From contig NZ_JACSYA010000005.1 of assembly GCF_029870285.1 (NCBI RefSeq), positions 1-64,000 of the forward strand: 64,000 bases of DNA. Reading direction: 5' to 3'. The notes beneath the pieces were generated by a model. That model made no database searches. It was given only the letters and a program-made list of their open reading frames with translations, and was not told the DNA's origin. This DNA comes from Delftia sp. PS-11. Its GTDB lineage: Bacteria; Pseudomonadota; Gammaproteobacteria; Burkholderiales; Burkholderiaceae_C. Below, in pieces: positions 10,246 to 18,702 of the stretch. Positions within the stretch are counted from its first letter, which is position 1; every line of letters begins with the position of its first letter. The translations under genes and the position numbers were made by a program.

Positions 10246-11802
10246 ATGACCGACCTTACCCAGCCCTTCAACTTTGCCGGGCACCTGTTTGCGCTCAACC
10301 GTGGGCGCCCTGGCAAGGCGGCCTATATCGATGACCAGGGCACATTGAGCTATGGCCAGCTCGAGCAGCAGGCCCGGCGCATGGCCCAGGGCCTGCTGGC
10401 GGCAGGCATCCGCCGCGAGGAGCGCGTGCTGCTGCTCATGCATGACCGCCATGAATGGGTGGTGTCTTTTCTGGGAGCGCTGTACGCGGGCATTGTTCCC
10501 GTGGCCGTGAACACGCTGCTCACGGCCCAGGACTATGCCTATATGCTGGAGCACTGCCGCGCCCAGGCGGTGCTGACCTGCGAGGCGCTGGTGCCCGTGC
10601 TGCAGCAGGCGCTGCACAGCGCGCGCCACGAGGTGCGCCATGTCTGGGTGGCGGGCCGTGCCGGCATAGCCACGGACGCGGGCTTCACGCCCCTGGCGTC
10701 CTGGCTGCAGGCGCAGGCGCCGCTGGCCACGCCGGCGCCCACGCAGGGGGATGATCCGGGTTTCTGGCTGTATTCCTCGGGCTCCACGGGCAAGCCCAAG
10801 GGCGTGGTCCACACCCATGCCAATCCCTACTGGACTGCCGAACTCTATGGCCGCCCGGTGCTGGGACTGGGCGAGGACGACATCTGCTTTTCCGCCGCCA
10901 AGCTCTACTTCGCCTACGGCCTGGGCAATGCCTTGAGTTTTCCGCTGAGCGTGGGCGCCACCGTGGTGCTGATGGCCGAGCGGCCCACGCCCGAGGCGAC
11001 TTTCGCACGCTGGGTGCAGCACCAGCCCACGGTGTTCTTCGGCGCGCCCACGGGTTTTGCGGGCATGCTGGCATCGCCGCTGCTGCCTGCGCGCGAGCAG
11101 GTCCGCCTGCGCATGTGCTCCTCTGCCGGCGAGGCGCTGCCGGCCGAGATCGCCCTGCGCTTCAAGGCGCATTTCGGTGCGGACATCGTGGACGGCATCG
11201 GCTCCACCGAAATGCTGCACATTTTCCTGTCCAACCGGCCCGGCGATATCCGCTACGGCACCACGGGCAAGCCTGTGGACGGCTACCTGGTGGAGCTGCG
11301 CGGCGAGGATGGCCGTCCCGTGGCCGATGGCGAGGTGGGCGATCTGTTCATCCAGGGCCCCAGCGCCGCGCTCATGTACTGGGGCAACCGCGACAAGACG
11401 CGCGAGACCTTCCAGGGCGGCTGGCTCAAGAGCGGCGACAAGTATGTGCGCGGGGCCGACGGCTACTACACCTATGCCGGACGCAGCGACGACATGCTCA
11501 AGGTCAGCGGCATCTATGTTTCGCCCTTCGAGGTCGAGGCCACGCTGATGCAGCACCCGGCTGTGCTGGAGGCCGCCGTCATCGGCAAGACCGATGCCGA
11601 CGGCCTGACCAAGACCAAGTCCTTCGTGGTGCTCAAGAACGGGTGCTGCACCACCGAGGCCGAGCTCAAGGCTTTTGTGAAGGAGCGGCTGGCCGCCTAC
11701 AAGTACCCGCGCTTCATCGAGTTCGTGGACGAGCTGCCCAAGACCGCCACCGGAAAGATCCAGCGTTTCCGCCTGCGTGAACGCGAGGCCAATGCGGGCT
11801 GA
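10246..11802 (+). CDS. bclA: Benzoate-CoA ligase
   Basis: 518 residues of the AMP-forming acyl-CoA synthetase family. The ATP loop YSSGSTGKPKGVVHTH begins at residue 176, followed by a YGLGNALSFPLSVGA substrate pocket string, the GIGSTEMLHIF motif and the C-terminal PKTATGKIQRFRLRE lysine. These strings are characteristic of benzoate-CoA ligases, which activate benzoate with ATP and CoA for the box pathway. The start at 10246 follows AAGGAG (10233-10238). It heads the plus-strand ligase/ABC transporter operon, divergent from boxR, with BoxR-type operators at its promoter. Confidence 0.93.
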   Translation: MTDLTQPFNFAGHLFALNRGRPGKAAYIDDQGTLSYGQLEQQARRMAQGLLAAGIRREERVLLLMHDRHEWVVSFLGALYAGIVPVAVNTLLTAQDYAYMLEHCRAQAVLTCEALVPVLQQALHSARHEVRHVWVAGRAGIATDAGFTPLASWLQAQAPLATPAPTQGDDPGFWLYSSGSTGKPKGVVHTHANPYWTAELYGRPVLGLGEDDICFSAAKLYFAYGLGNALSFPLSVGATVVLMAERPTPEATFARWVQHQPTVFFGAPTGFAGMLASPLLPAREQVRLRMCSSAGEALPAEIALRFKAHFGADIVDGIGSTEMLHIFLSNRPGDIRYGTTGKPVDGYLVELRGEDGRPVADGEVGDLFIQGPSAALMYWGNRDKTRETFQGGWLKSGDKYVRGADGYYTYAGRSDDMLKVSGIYVSPFEVEATLMQHPAVLEAAVIGKTDADGLTKTKSFVVLKNGCCTTEAELKAFVKERLAAYKYPRFIEFVDELPKTATGKIQRFRLREREANAG

Positions 11803-11858
11803 ACCGACCATTCAGCGCCTAAAAAAAGCAAGACCCATCCACCATCAAGGAGACACGC

Positions 11859-13022
11859 ATGCACACCGATCGCACATCCTGGGCCGTCCTGGCCCTGGCG
11901 GCCACCCTCAGCAGCGGCGCGTTCGCGCAGGACCGGATCAAGGTCGGCTTCATGCTGCCCTACAGCGGCACCTATGCGGCGCTGGGCGTGGCCATCGAGA
12001 ACGGCTTTCGCCAGTTCGTAAACGAGCAGGGCGGCAAGCTGGGCGGGCGCGAGATCGAGTTCTTCAAGGTCGATGACGAGTCCGACCCGGCCAAGGCCAC
12101 GGACAACGTCAACCGCCTGATCAAGCGCGACAAGGTCGATGTGCTGGTGGGCACGGTGCACTCGGGCGTGGCCATGGCCATGGCGCGCGCGGCCAAGGAA
12201 AGCGGCACCGTGCTCATCGTGCCCAATGCGGGCGCCGATGCGGTCACGGGCGCCATGTGCGCGCCCAACATCTTCCGTTCGTCCTTCTCCAACTGGCAGT
12301 CCTCCTATCCCATGGGCGTGGTGGCGGCAAAGCAGGAAGGCAAGAAGACCGCCATGACCATCACCTGGAAATACGCGGCCGGCGAGGAGATGACCAACGC
12401 CTTCAAGGAAGGCTTCGAGAAAGAGGGCGGCAAGGTCAGCCGGCAGCTGACCTTGCCTTTCCCCAACGTGGAATTCCAGGCCCTGCTGACCGAGATCGCG
12501 GCCGCCAAACCCGATGCGGTCTTTGCCTTCTTCGCGGGCGCAGGGGCCGTGAAGTTCGTCAAGGACTACCATGCGGCCGGCCTGCACAAGACCATCCCGC
12601 TGTACGGCTCGGGCTTTCTGACCGACGGCACGCTGCAGGCCCAGGGCGAGGCCGCCCAGGGGGTGCTGACCACGCTGCACTATGCCGATGAGCTGGGCTC
12701 GGAGCGCGACCGGCGCTTTCGCAGCGCCTATGCCCAGGCCTACAAGATGATGCCCGATGTCTATGCCGTGCAGGGCTACGACGCGGCGCAGATGCTGGGC
12801 GTGGGCCTGAAGGCCGCAGGCGGCGACATCACCAGAAAGGCCGCGTTGCGCCAGGCCATCGAAAAGGCCACCATTCCCAGCCCGCGCGGCGACTTCACCA
12901 TCAGCCCGTCGCACAACCCCGTGCAGGACATCTATCTGCGCAAGGTGGTGGGCAATGAAAACCAGCGCGTGGGCGTGGCCCTCAAGGCCCTGGGCGATAC
13001 CGGCCGCGGCTGCCGCATGTGA
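11859..13022 (+). CDS. Branched-chain-type periplasmic binding protein, probably for benzoate
   Basis: 387 residues with a Sec signal peptide cleaved near AFA-Q (about residue 23). A type I periplasmic fold follows (IKVGFMLPYSGTYAALG, SDPAKATDNVNRLI), as in LivJ/LivK-like receptors for amino acids and aromatic acids. AAGGAG precedes the ATG. It stands directly after benzoate-CoA ligase and before two permeases and two ATPases, so an aromatic acid, most simply benzoate, is the likely ligand. Its stop overlaps a possible GTG start of the next gene. Confidence 0.88.
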   Translation: MHTDRTSWAVLALAATLSSGAFAQDRIKVGFMLPYSGTYAALGVAIENGFRQFVNEQGGKLGGREIEFFKVDDESDPAKATDNVNRLIKRDKVDVLVGTVHSGVAMAMARAAKESGTVLIVPNAGADAVTGAMCAPNIFRSSFSNWQSSYPMGVVAAKQEGKKTAMTITWKYAAGEEMTNAFKEGFEKEGGKVSRQLTLPFPNVEFQALLTEIAAAKPDAVFAFFAGAGAVKFVKDYHAAGLHKTIPLYGSGFLTDGTLQAQGEAAQGVLTTLHYADELGSERDRRFRSAYAQAYKMMPDVYAVQGYDAAQMLGVGLKAAGGDITRKAALRQAIEKATIPSPRGDFTISPSHNPVQDIYLRKVVGNENQRVGVALKALGDTGRGCRM

Positions 13023-13030
13023 GCGCGGCC

Positions 13031-13903
13031 ATGGATCTGGCGACTTTTCTGGTGCAGTGCCTGAATGCCATCCAGTACGGGCTGCTGCTGTTTCTGCTGG
13101 CCTCGGGCCTGACGCTGATCTTCGGCATCATGGGCGTGATCAATCTGGCCCATGGCAGCTTCTACATGATCGGCGCCTACATGGCCTTCGCGCTGGCGCC
13201 GCTGCTGGGCGGGCACTTCGTCACCATGCTGCTGGCGGGCGTGGCGCTGACCGTGGCGCTGGGCTATGCGCTGGAGTGGGCCTTTTTCAGCTACCTCTAC
13301 GAGCGCGAGCATCTGCAGCAGGTGCTGATGACCTTCGGGCTGATCCTGGTGTTCGAGGAGCTGCGCTCCATCCTGGTGGGCAACGATGTGCATGGCGTGC
13401 CGCTGCCCGGGTGGCTGTCTGGCAGCTTCGAGCTGGCCGGGCTGATGAGCTACCCCTGGTACCGGCTGTTCGCCTCGGGCGTGTGCCTGGCGGTGGCGCT
13501 GGCGCTGTACTGGGTGGTGAACCGCACGCGCCTGGGAATGATGGTGCGCGCCGGGGCCAGCAACCGCGACATGGTGCGCGGACTGGGCATCGATGTGAAA
13601 CGGCTGTACCGCATCGTCTTCGCCATCGGCGTGGCGCTGGCGGCGTTGGCCGGCATGATCGCCGCGCCCATGAGTTCGGTCTATCCGGGCATGGGCTCCA
13701 GCGTGCTCATCATCTGTTTCGTGGTGGTGGTCATCGGTGGCATTGGCTCCATCACGGGCGCGCTGCTGGCCTCGCTGCTGGTGGGTTTCGTCGATACCTT
13801 CGGCAAGCTGTTCTTCCAGGAACTCAGCGGCATGAGCGTCTATCTGTTGATGGCGCTGGTGTTGGTATGGCGGCCCCAGGGGCTGATGGGGCAAAGGAGT
13901 TGA
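13031..13903 (+). CDS. ABC permease, LivH type (benzoate importer)
   Basis: 290 residues from the Met at 13031 (a GTG at 13019, overlapping the previous stop, would add four residues). It is hydrophobic throughout, with about eight membrane segments and the LivH signatures YGLLLFLLASGLTLIFGIMGVINLAHGSF near the N-terminus and IGGIGSITGALLASLLVGF near the C-terminus. One of two membrane subunits forming the channel of the five-gene importer. The start is uncertain because neither candidate has a clear ribosome site; coupling to the upstream stop is likely. Confidence 0.88.
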   Translation: MDLATFLVQCLNAIQYGLLLFLLASGLTLIFGIMGVINLAHGSFYMIGAYMAFALAPLLGGHFVTMLLAGVALTVALGYALEWAFFSYLYEREHLQQVLMTFGLILVFEELRSILVGNDVHGVPLPGWLSGSFELAGLMSYPWYRLFASGVCLAVALALYWVVNRTRLGMMVRAGASNRDMVRGLGIDVKRLYRIVFAIGVALAALAGMIAAPMSSVYPGMGSSVLIICFVVVVIGGIGSITGALLASLLVGFVDTFGKLFFQELSGMSVYLLMALVLVWRPQGLMGQRS

Positions 13904-13905
13904 GC

Positions 13906-14940
13906 ATGGCGGCTTCCCATTCTTCCCGGGCCGTGCTGGCTGCCGGCACGCGGCCCGCGCAGGCGCCCCCATCGGTCGGCGGCTGGCAGGCCTGCGCCGT
14001 GCCGCTGGCCTGCGCGCTGGCGCTGGCGCTGGCCGGCCCCTGGTGGTCGGACTATCTGTCGGGGCTGGTGGTCAAGACCATGATCCTGGCCATCTTCGCG
14101 CTGAGCCTGCAATTGCTGGTGGGCGGCACCGGCCTGGTGAGCCTGGGGCATGCGGCCTTCATGGGCCTGGGCGCCTATGCGGCCGCGCTGGCCGCAGCCC
14201 GGGAGGCCAGCCTGCCGGCTATGCTGGGCTGGGCCCTGCTGGCCTCGGGCGGCTATGCGCTGCCGGTGGGCCTGCTGAGCCTGCGCACGCGGGGCATCTA
14301 CTTCATCATGGTGACGCTGGCCTTCGCCCAGATGGCCTACTTCGTGTTCCATGACACGGGCATTGCCGGCGGCAGCGACGGCCTCTACCTGATGGCGCGG
14401 CCCGCCTGGGGCGCCATCGATCTGGAAAGCCCGCAGACCCGGTACTACGTGGTGCTGGCGGCGCTGGTGCTGGTCTACGCCTTCCTGGCGCGGCTGCGCC
14501 TGTCGCGCCTGGGCGCGGCGCTGGCGGGCATCCGCGTCAACGAGCAGCGCATGCGCGCGGCGGGCCTGACCACCTACTGGTACAAGCTGGCGGCCTTTGT
14601 GCTGGCCGGCATGCTGGCGGGCGTGGCGGGTTTCTTGCTGGCGGTGCGCGATGCCGTGGTCAACCCCGAGCTGCTGTCCTGGCACCACTCGGGCGAGGTG
14701 CTGCTGATGGTCATCCTGGGCGGGCTGGGCTCGCTGCGCGGCGCCGTGCTCGGCACCGTGGCTTTCGTCGCGCTCAAGGAGGTCGTGTCCACTCATGCCA
14801 TCGTCGGCCCGCTGGCCGACCACTGGCAGCTGAGCCTGGGTCTGGCCATCATCGTGCTGGTGGCCCTGCTGCCCAGGGGGCTGATGGGCCTGGCAGGCCG
14901 CCCCGGCCGCAATCCCCGCAAGGAGGCCGGCCATGGCTGA
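13906..14940 (+). CDS. ABC permease, LivM type (benzoate importer)
   Basis: 344 residues, second membrane subunit. The conserved LivM pattern is present: LSLQLLVGGTGLVSLGHAAFMGLGAYAAAL after the first helices, GIYFIMVTLAFAQM, and VILGGLGSLRGAVLGT near the end. AAAGGAG overlaps the preceding livH-type stop, and the ATG comes two bases after that stop. Its own last eight bases overlap the ATPase gene (ATGGCTGA), so synthesis of the subunits is coupled. Confidence 0.9.
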   Translation: MAASHSSRAVLAAGTRPAQAPPSVGGWQACAVPLACALALALAGPWWSDYLSGLVVKTMILAIFALSLQLLVGGTGLVSLGHAAFMGLGAYAAALAAAREASLPAMLGWALLASGGYALPVGLLSLRTRGIYFIMVTLAFAQMAYFVFHDTGIAGGSDGLYLMARPAWGAIDLESPQTRYYVVLAALVLVYAFLARLRLSRLGAALAGIRVNEQRMRAAGLTTYWYKLAAFVLAGMLAGVAGFLLAVRDAVVNPELLSWHHSGEVLLMVILGGLGSLRGAVLGTVAFVALKEVVSTHAIVGPLADHWQLSLGLAIIVLVALLPRGLMGLAGRPGRNPRKEAGHG

Positions 14941-15697
14941 CGCAGGCAACGCGCTGATGCGCGTGCGCGGACTCACCCGGCGCTTTGGCGGACTGACGGC
15001 CGTGGGCGGCGTGGACATGGACCTGCACGAGGGCGAAGTCCATGCCGTGATCGGCACCAATGGCGCGGGCAAGTCCACGCTGGTCAACATGCTCTCCGGC
15101 GAACTGGCGGCCAGCGCAGGACGCATCGAACTGTCGGGCCGCGATGTGACGCGCATGCCCCAGCCGCAGCGCGCCCGCGCGGGCGTGGGCCGCAGCTACC
15201 AGCGCACCACCATTTTTCCCGAGTTCTCGGCGCTGGAGAACTGCCGGCTTGCAGCCCAGGCCCAGATGGCACACGGGCCCTGGATGCTGTGGCAGCCGGC
15301 CGGACGCTGCGCCGCCAGCCTGGACCGGGCCCAGGCGGCGCTGGCCGGCGCCGGGCTGTCCGCGCAGGCGCAGACCGTGGCCGGCGCCCTCAGCCATGGC
15401 GCCAAGCGCCAGCTTGAAGTGGCCATGTGCCTGGCCATGGGGCCGCGCGTGCTGCTGCTGGACGAGCCGCTGGCCGGCATGGGCGCCGAGGAGACCGGGC
15501 GCATGCTGGCGCTGCTGCAGCAGCTCAAGCGCGGCCATGCGCTGCTGCTGGTCGAGCACGACATGGATGCGGTGTTCCGCATCGCTGACCGCATCACGGT
15601 GATGGTCAACGGCTGCGTGGTGGCCACGGGCACGCCCGCGCAGATCCGTGCCGATCCGGTCGTGCGTACCGCCTACCTCGGAGAAGACCATGCGTGA
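14933..15697 (+). CDS. ABC ATPase, LivG type (benzoate importer)
   Basis: 254 residues. Walker A GTNGAGKST is at 41-49, followed by the Q-loop region and Walker B LLLDEPLAGMG with a C-terminal switch His in VEHDMDAVF. The usual signature is altered to LSHGAKRQLEVAMCL, which is within the LivG range. It powers the importer together with the LivF-type subunit. Eight-base overlaps on both sides (ATGGCTGA at the start, ATGCGTGA at the end) show strict translational coupling. Confidence 0.92.
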   Translation: MADAGNALMRVRGLTRRFGGLTAVGGVDMDLHEGEVHAVIGTNGAGKSTLVNMLSGELAASAGRIELSGRDVTRMPQPQRARAGVGRSYQRTTIFPEFSALENCRLAAQAQMAHGPWMLWQPAGRCAASLDRAQAALAGAGLSAQAQTVAGALSHGAKRQLEVAMCLAMGPRVLLLDEPLAGMGAEETGRMLALLQQLKRGHALLLVEHDMDAVFRIADRITVMVNGCVVATGTPAQIRADPVVRTAYLGEDHA

Positions 15698-16403
15698 CCC
15701 TCTGTTCGCCATCGACGATCTGCACACCTACTACGGCGACAGCCATATCCTGCAGGGAGTGAGCCTGTCGCTGGGCGCGGGCGAGGCCGTGGGCCTGCTG
15801 GGGCGCAACGGTATGGGCAAGACCACGCTGATCCGCACACTCATGGGCTATGTGCCTGCACGCCGTGGCCGCCTGTGCGCCGATGGCCGCGACTGCACGG
15901 GGGCGCCGCCCGAGCGCATGGCGCGGCTGGGCATCGGCTATGTGCCCGAGGGGCGCGGCATTTTTCCCAACCTCAGCGTGCGCGAGAACCTGCTCATGAG
16001 CGCCCGCCCCGGCCTGCAGGGAGAGCGCCACTGGAGCCTGGAGCGCGTGCTCGGCATCTTTCCCCGGCTGCGCGAGCGCCTGTCCAACGGCGGCGACCAG
16101 TTGTCGGGCGGCGAGCAGCAGATGCTGTCCATCGGCCGCGCCCTGATGACCCACCCGCGCCTGCTGATCCTGGATGAGGCCACCGAGGGCCTGGCGCCCC
16201 TGGTCGTGGCAGAGATCTGGCGCGTGATCGCCGACATCCGCGCCACCGGCATCTCCACCCTGATCGTGGACCGCGACTACCGCAAAGTGCTGGCCCACAC
16301 CGACCGTGCCGTGGTCATGGAAAAAGGCCGGCTGGCGCTGCAGGCCGGATCGGGCGAGCTGCTGGCGCAGCCCGAGCGCCTGTCGGCGCTGCTGGGGGTG
16401 TGA
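15690..16403 (+). CDS. ABC ATPase, LivF type (benzoate importer)
   Basis: 237 residues. Walker A GRNGMGKTT is at 38-46, then the LivF landmark YVPEGRGIFPNLSVRENLLM, the signature LSGGEQQMLSIGRAL and Walker B LLILDEATEGLAP. The switch region reads TLIVDRDYRKVL where a histidine is usual (VEQ or VDHD in relatives), an unusual Arg that could affect ATPase control. Last gene of the ligase/importer operon; it ends head-on against the thioesterase gene with no spacer. Confidence 0.9.
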   Translation: MRDPLFAIDDLHTYYGDSHILQGVSLSLGAGEAVGLLGRNGMGKTTLIRTLMGYVPARRGRLCADGRDCTGAPPERMARLGIGYVPEGRGIFPNLSVRENLLMSARPGLQGERHWSLERVLGIFPRLRERLSNGGDQLSGGEQQMLSIGRALMTHPRLLILDEATEGLAPLVVAEIWRVIADIRATGISTLIVDRDYRKVLAHTDRAVVMEKGRLALQAGSGELLAQPERLSALLGV

Positions 16404-16877
16404 TCAGGGCTGGGCCGCCACCGGCGGCTGCGCCGCGAGCTTGACGTTCTGCGCATGCGTGGGTGGCAGCAGCGCCATGGTCAGGCTGCAGTTGCAGGTC
16501 AGGCGGCCGGCTTCGTCGTGCAGTTCGATGGCCCAGACATGGGTGGTCTGGCCCAGGTGCACGGGGCGGGCCGTGCCCGTGACCCAGCCCTGGCGCGCGG
16601 CGCGCACATGGTTGGCCGACACATTCAGGCCGACGCTGCGCCAGCCTTCGGGGATGGCGCAGGCTGCCGCCACCGAGCCCAGGGTTTCGGCCAGCACCAC
16701 GTTCACGCCGCCGTGCAGGATGCCGTAGGGCTGGCAGGTGCGCTGGTCCACATGCACGCGGCCACGGATGTAGTCGTCACCGATCTCGGTGAACTCGATG
16801 CCCAGATGGGAGACGGCCGTGTTGGTGCTCAAGGTGGCAAGGTCTTCGAGGGTGAAGCTGCGCTTCCAGATCGACAT
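16404..16877 (-). CDS. Hotdog-fold acyl-CoA thioesterase (YdiI/PaaI type)
   Basis: 157 residues. The hotdog active-site segment GILHGGVNVVLAETLGS has HGG at 55-57 and the catalytic-type Glu64. These features fit the YdiI/EntH-like thioesterases, which hydrolyse aromatic or aliphatic acyl-CoAs in the cytosol. The Met at 16877 follows AGGA; a longer frame would pass through a terminator hairpin. Next to the benzoate importer it may rescue CoA trapped as benzoyl-CoA or dead-end thioesters, but that is inference from position. Confidence 0.82.
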   Translation of the reverse strand: MSIWKRSFTLEDLATLSTNTAVSHLGIEFTEIGDDYIRGRVHVDQRTCQPYGILHGGVNVVLAETLGSVAAACAIPEGWRSVGLNVSANHVRAARQGWVTGTARPVHLGQTTHVWAIELHDEAGRLTCNCSLTMALLPPTHAQNVKLAAQPPVAAQP

Positions 16878-16899
16878 GGGATGGTCCTGTTGATGCAAC

Positions 16900-16924
16900 A
16901 AAAAAGACGGCCCCGGGGGCCGTC
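16900..16924 (-). terminator. Rho-independent terminator after the CoA-transferase gene
   Basis: On the minus strand a GC-rich stem GACGGCCCC/GGGGCCGTC is followed by six T (16900-16905 read in reverse). It lies 59 bases beyond the stop of the 16983-18497 gene and just before the thioesterase gene, so it separates the two. Confidence 0.85.
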
Positions 16925-16982
16925 CTTGCATGCTACGTCAATCCGCGCCGCCGGGTTTGTAGCGCGTGGGACTGCGTTGTTG

Positions 16983-18497
16983 TCAGGCGCGCATGTCGCC
17001 CGTTTCCACGAAGCGCTGGTGCCAGCTCAGCGCCTCGGACAGGATGTGCGGCGTGTGCAGCGCGCCCTGGCGCTGGGCGCGGTCGAAGTAGTCCTGCAGC
17101 TGGGCCCGGAAGTCGGGATGGGCGCAGCGGTCGATGATGACCTGGGCGCGCTTGCGCGGCGACAGCCCGCGCAGATCGGCCAGGCCCTGCTCGGTGACGA
17201 TGATCTGGGTGTCGTGCTCGGTATGGTCCACATGCGAGCACATGGGCACGATGCAGCTGATCTTGCCGCCCTTGGCCACCGAGGGGGTGACGAAGAAGGA
17301 CAGGTAGCCGTTGCGCGCGAAGTCACCCGAGCCGCCGATGCCGTTCATCATGCCCGTGCCCATGACATGGGTGGAGTTGATGTTGCCGTAGATGTCGGCC
17401 TCGATCATGGAGTTCATGGCGATCACGCCCAGGCGGCGCACCAGCTCGGGGTGGTTGCTGATCTCCTGGGGGCGCAGGATGATGCGCTCGCGGTAGAAAT
17501 CGATGTTCTCCTCGAAGTCCCTGTAGGCGCTGCCGGACAGCGAGATGGCTGTGGCCGAGGCCTTGCTCATCTTGCCCGCGCGCAGCAGGTCCAGCATGCC
17601 GTCCTGCAGCACTTCGGTGAAGCCCAGCAGGTTCTCGAAGGGACCTGTCAGCAGGCCGGCCAGCACGGCGTTGGCCACATTGCCCACGCCCGACTGGATG
17701 GGCAGCATCTCCTTGGGCAGGCGGCCCATCTTCATCTCGTGCGCGAGAAAATCGATGATGGAGGCGGCGATCAGGTTGGAGTTGGCATCGGGCTGGGCGA
17801 ACACATTGTCGCGGTCGCCCTTGTGGGTTTCGACCACGGCAACCACCTTGGCCGGGTCCACGCGCAGGTAGGGCTCGCCAATGCGGTCATCGGCATGGGT
17901 CAGCGCGATGGGCACGCGCCGTGGCGGAATGGCAGTGCCGTAGTAGATGTCGTGCATGCCCTGCATCTGGATCGGGGGCTTGGTGTTGACCTCCAGGATC
18001 ACCTTGTCGGCGATCTCCAGCCAGGTCTTGTTGTTGCCCACGGCCGTGGAGGGGATCAGCAGGCCGTCGGCGGTCACGCCCAGCACTTCGACCACGGCCA
18101 CGTTCATCTTGCCCAGGAAGCCGAACCAGGCGTGCTGGGCGACGTGGGACAGGTGCATGTCGATGAAATCGATCTCGCCCGCGTTGATCTTGGCGCGGCA
18201 GGTCGGGTCGGTGTTGAAGGGCAGGCGCTGGCCCAGCGCATCGGCCTCGGCCAGCGCGCCATCCATTTCGGCGGCGGTCGAAGCGCCGGTCCATACATTG
18301 ATCTTGTAGGGCCGGCCTGCCGCATGCTCCCGTTTGGCGTGCTGTGCGATGGCCTGGGGCAGGGCCTTGGGGTAGCCTGCGCCAGTGAAGCCGCTCATGC
18401 CGACATTGACACCGTGAGGGATCAGGGCGGCGGCCGCTTCGGCCGTCATGGTGCGCGAAAGAAACTCGGGAAAACGTACGCGGTCTGCGATGGACAT
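16983..18497 (-). CDS. Acetyl-CoA hydrolase/transferase, succinyl-CoA:acetate CoA-transferase type
   Basis: 504 residues, full length for the acetyl-CoA hydrolase/CoA-transferase family. Landmarks are GVNVGMSGFTGAGYPK near the N-terminus, PIQSGVGNVANAVLAGL in the middle, and MNGIGGSGDFARNGYLSFFVTPS with CIVPMCSHVDHTEHD in the C-terminal domain. The family moves CoA between succinate and acetate (or hydrolyses acetyl-CoA). Start at 18497 with GGAG upstream; a longer frame adds 18 residues that run into another gene's terminator. It is a single-gene unit bounded by terminators at 16900 and 18567. Confidence 0.88.
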   Translation of the reverse strand: MSIADRVRFPEFLSRTMTAEAAAALIPHGVNVGMSGFTGAGYPKALPQAIAQHAKREHAAGRPYKINVWTGASTAAEMDGALAEADALGQRLPFNTDPTCRAKINAGEIDFIDMHLSHVAQHAWFGFLGKMNVAVVEVLGVTADGLLIPSTAVGNNKTWLEIADKVILEVNTKPPIQMQGMHDIYYGTAIPPRRVPIALTHADDRIGEPYLRVDPAKVVAVVETHKGDRDNVFAQPDANSNLIAASIIDFLAHEMKMGRLPKEMLPIQSGVGNVANAVLAGLLTGPFENLLGFTEVLQDGMLDLLRAGKMSKASATAISLSGSAYRDFEENIDFYRERIILRPQEISNHPELVRRLGVIAMNSMIEADIYGNINSTHVMGTGMMNGIGGSGDFARNGYLSFFVTPSVAKGGKISCIVPMCSHVDHTEHDTQIIVTEQGLADLRGLSPRKRAQVIIDRCAHPDFRAQLQDYFDRAQRQGALHTPHILSEALSWHQRFVETGDMRA

Positions 18498-18566
18498 CTG
18501 CTGTTGCTCCGGCAAAAGGCTTGCGCCAGCCGGCGGCAAAGGCCGCAGCACAGGCTTGCAAGCCCC

Positions 18567-18591
18567 AAAAAAACCGCCCCCTCAGGGGCGG
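18567..18591 (-). terminator. Rho-independent terminator after the uracil permease gene
   Basis: On the minus strand GCCGCCCC pairs through CCGCCCC/GGGGCGG (7 bp, 4-base loop) and is followed by seven T (18567-18573 in reverse). It is about 110 bases beyond the permease stop at 18703. The rest of the 18498-18702 gap shows no gene. Confidence 0.85.
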
Positions 18592-18702
18592 CGTATTCCG
18601 GAAGGCAATGGTAGCAGCGCCAGCAGCAGCCCCTGGGTTTTCCCTTAAAGGCCCTGCCGCACAGTCAATAGATTGACAATGTATGCGTGCGCTTGCTTTT
18701 CA

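Noticed and set aside
16455-18614. A 719-codon plus-strand frame
   Set aside because: Antisense to the acetate CoA-transferase gene, whose protein is fully conserved.
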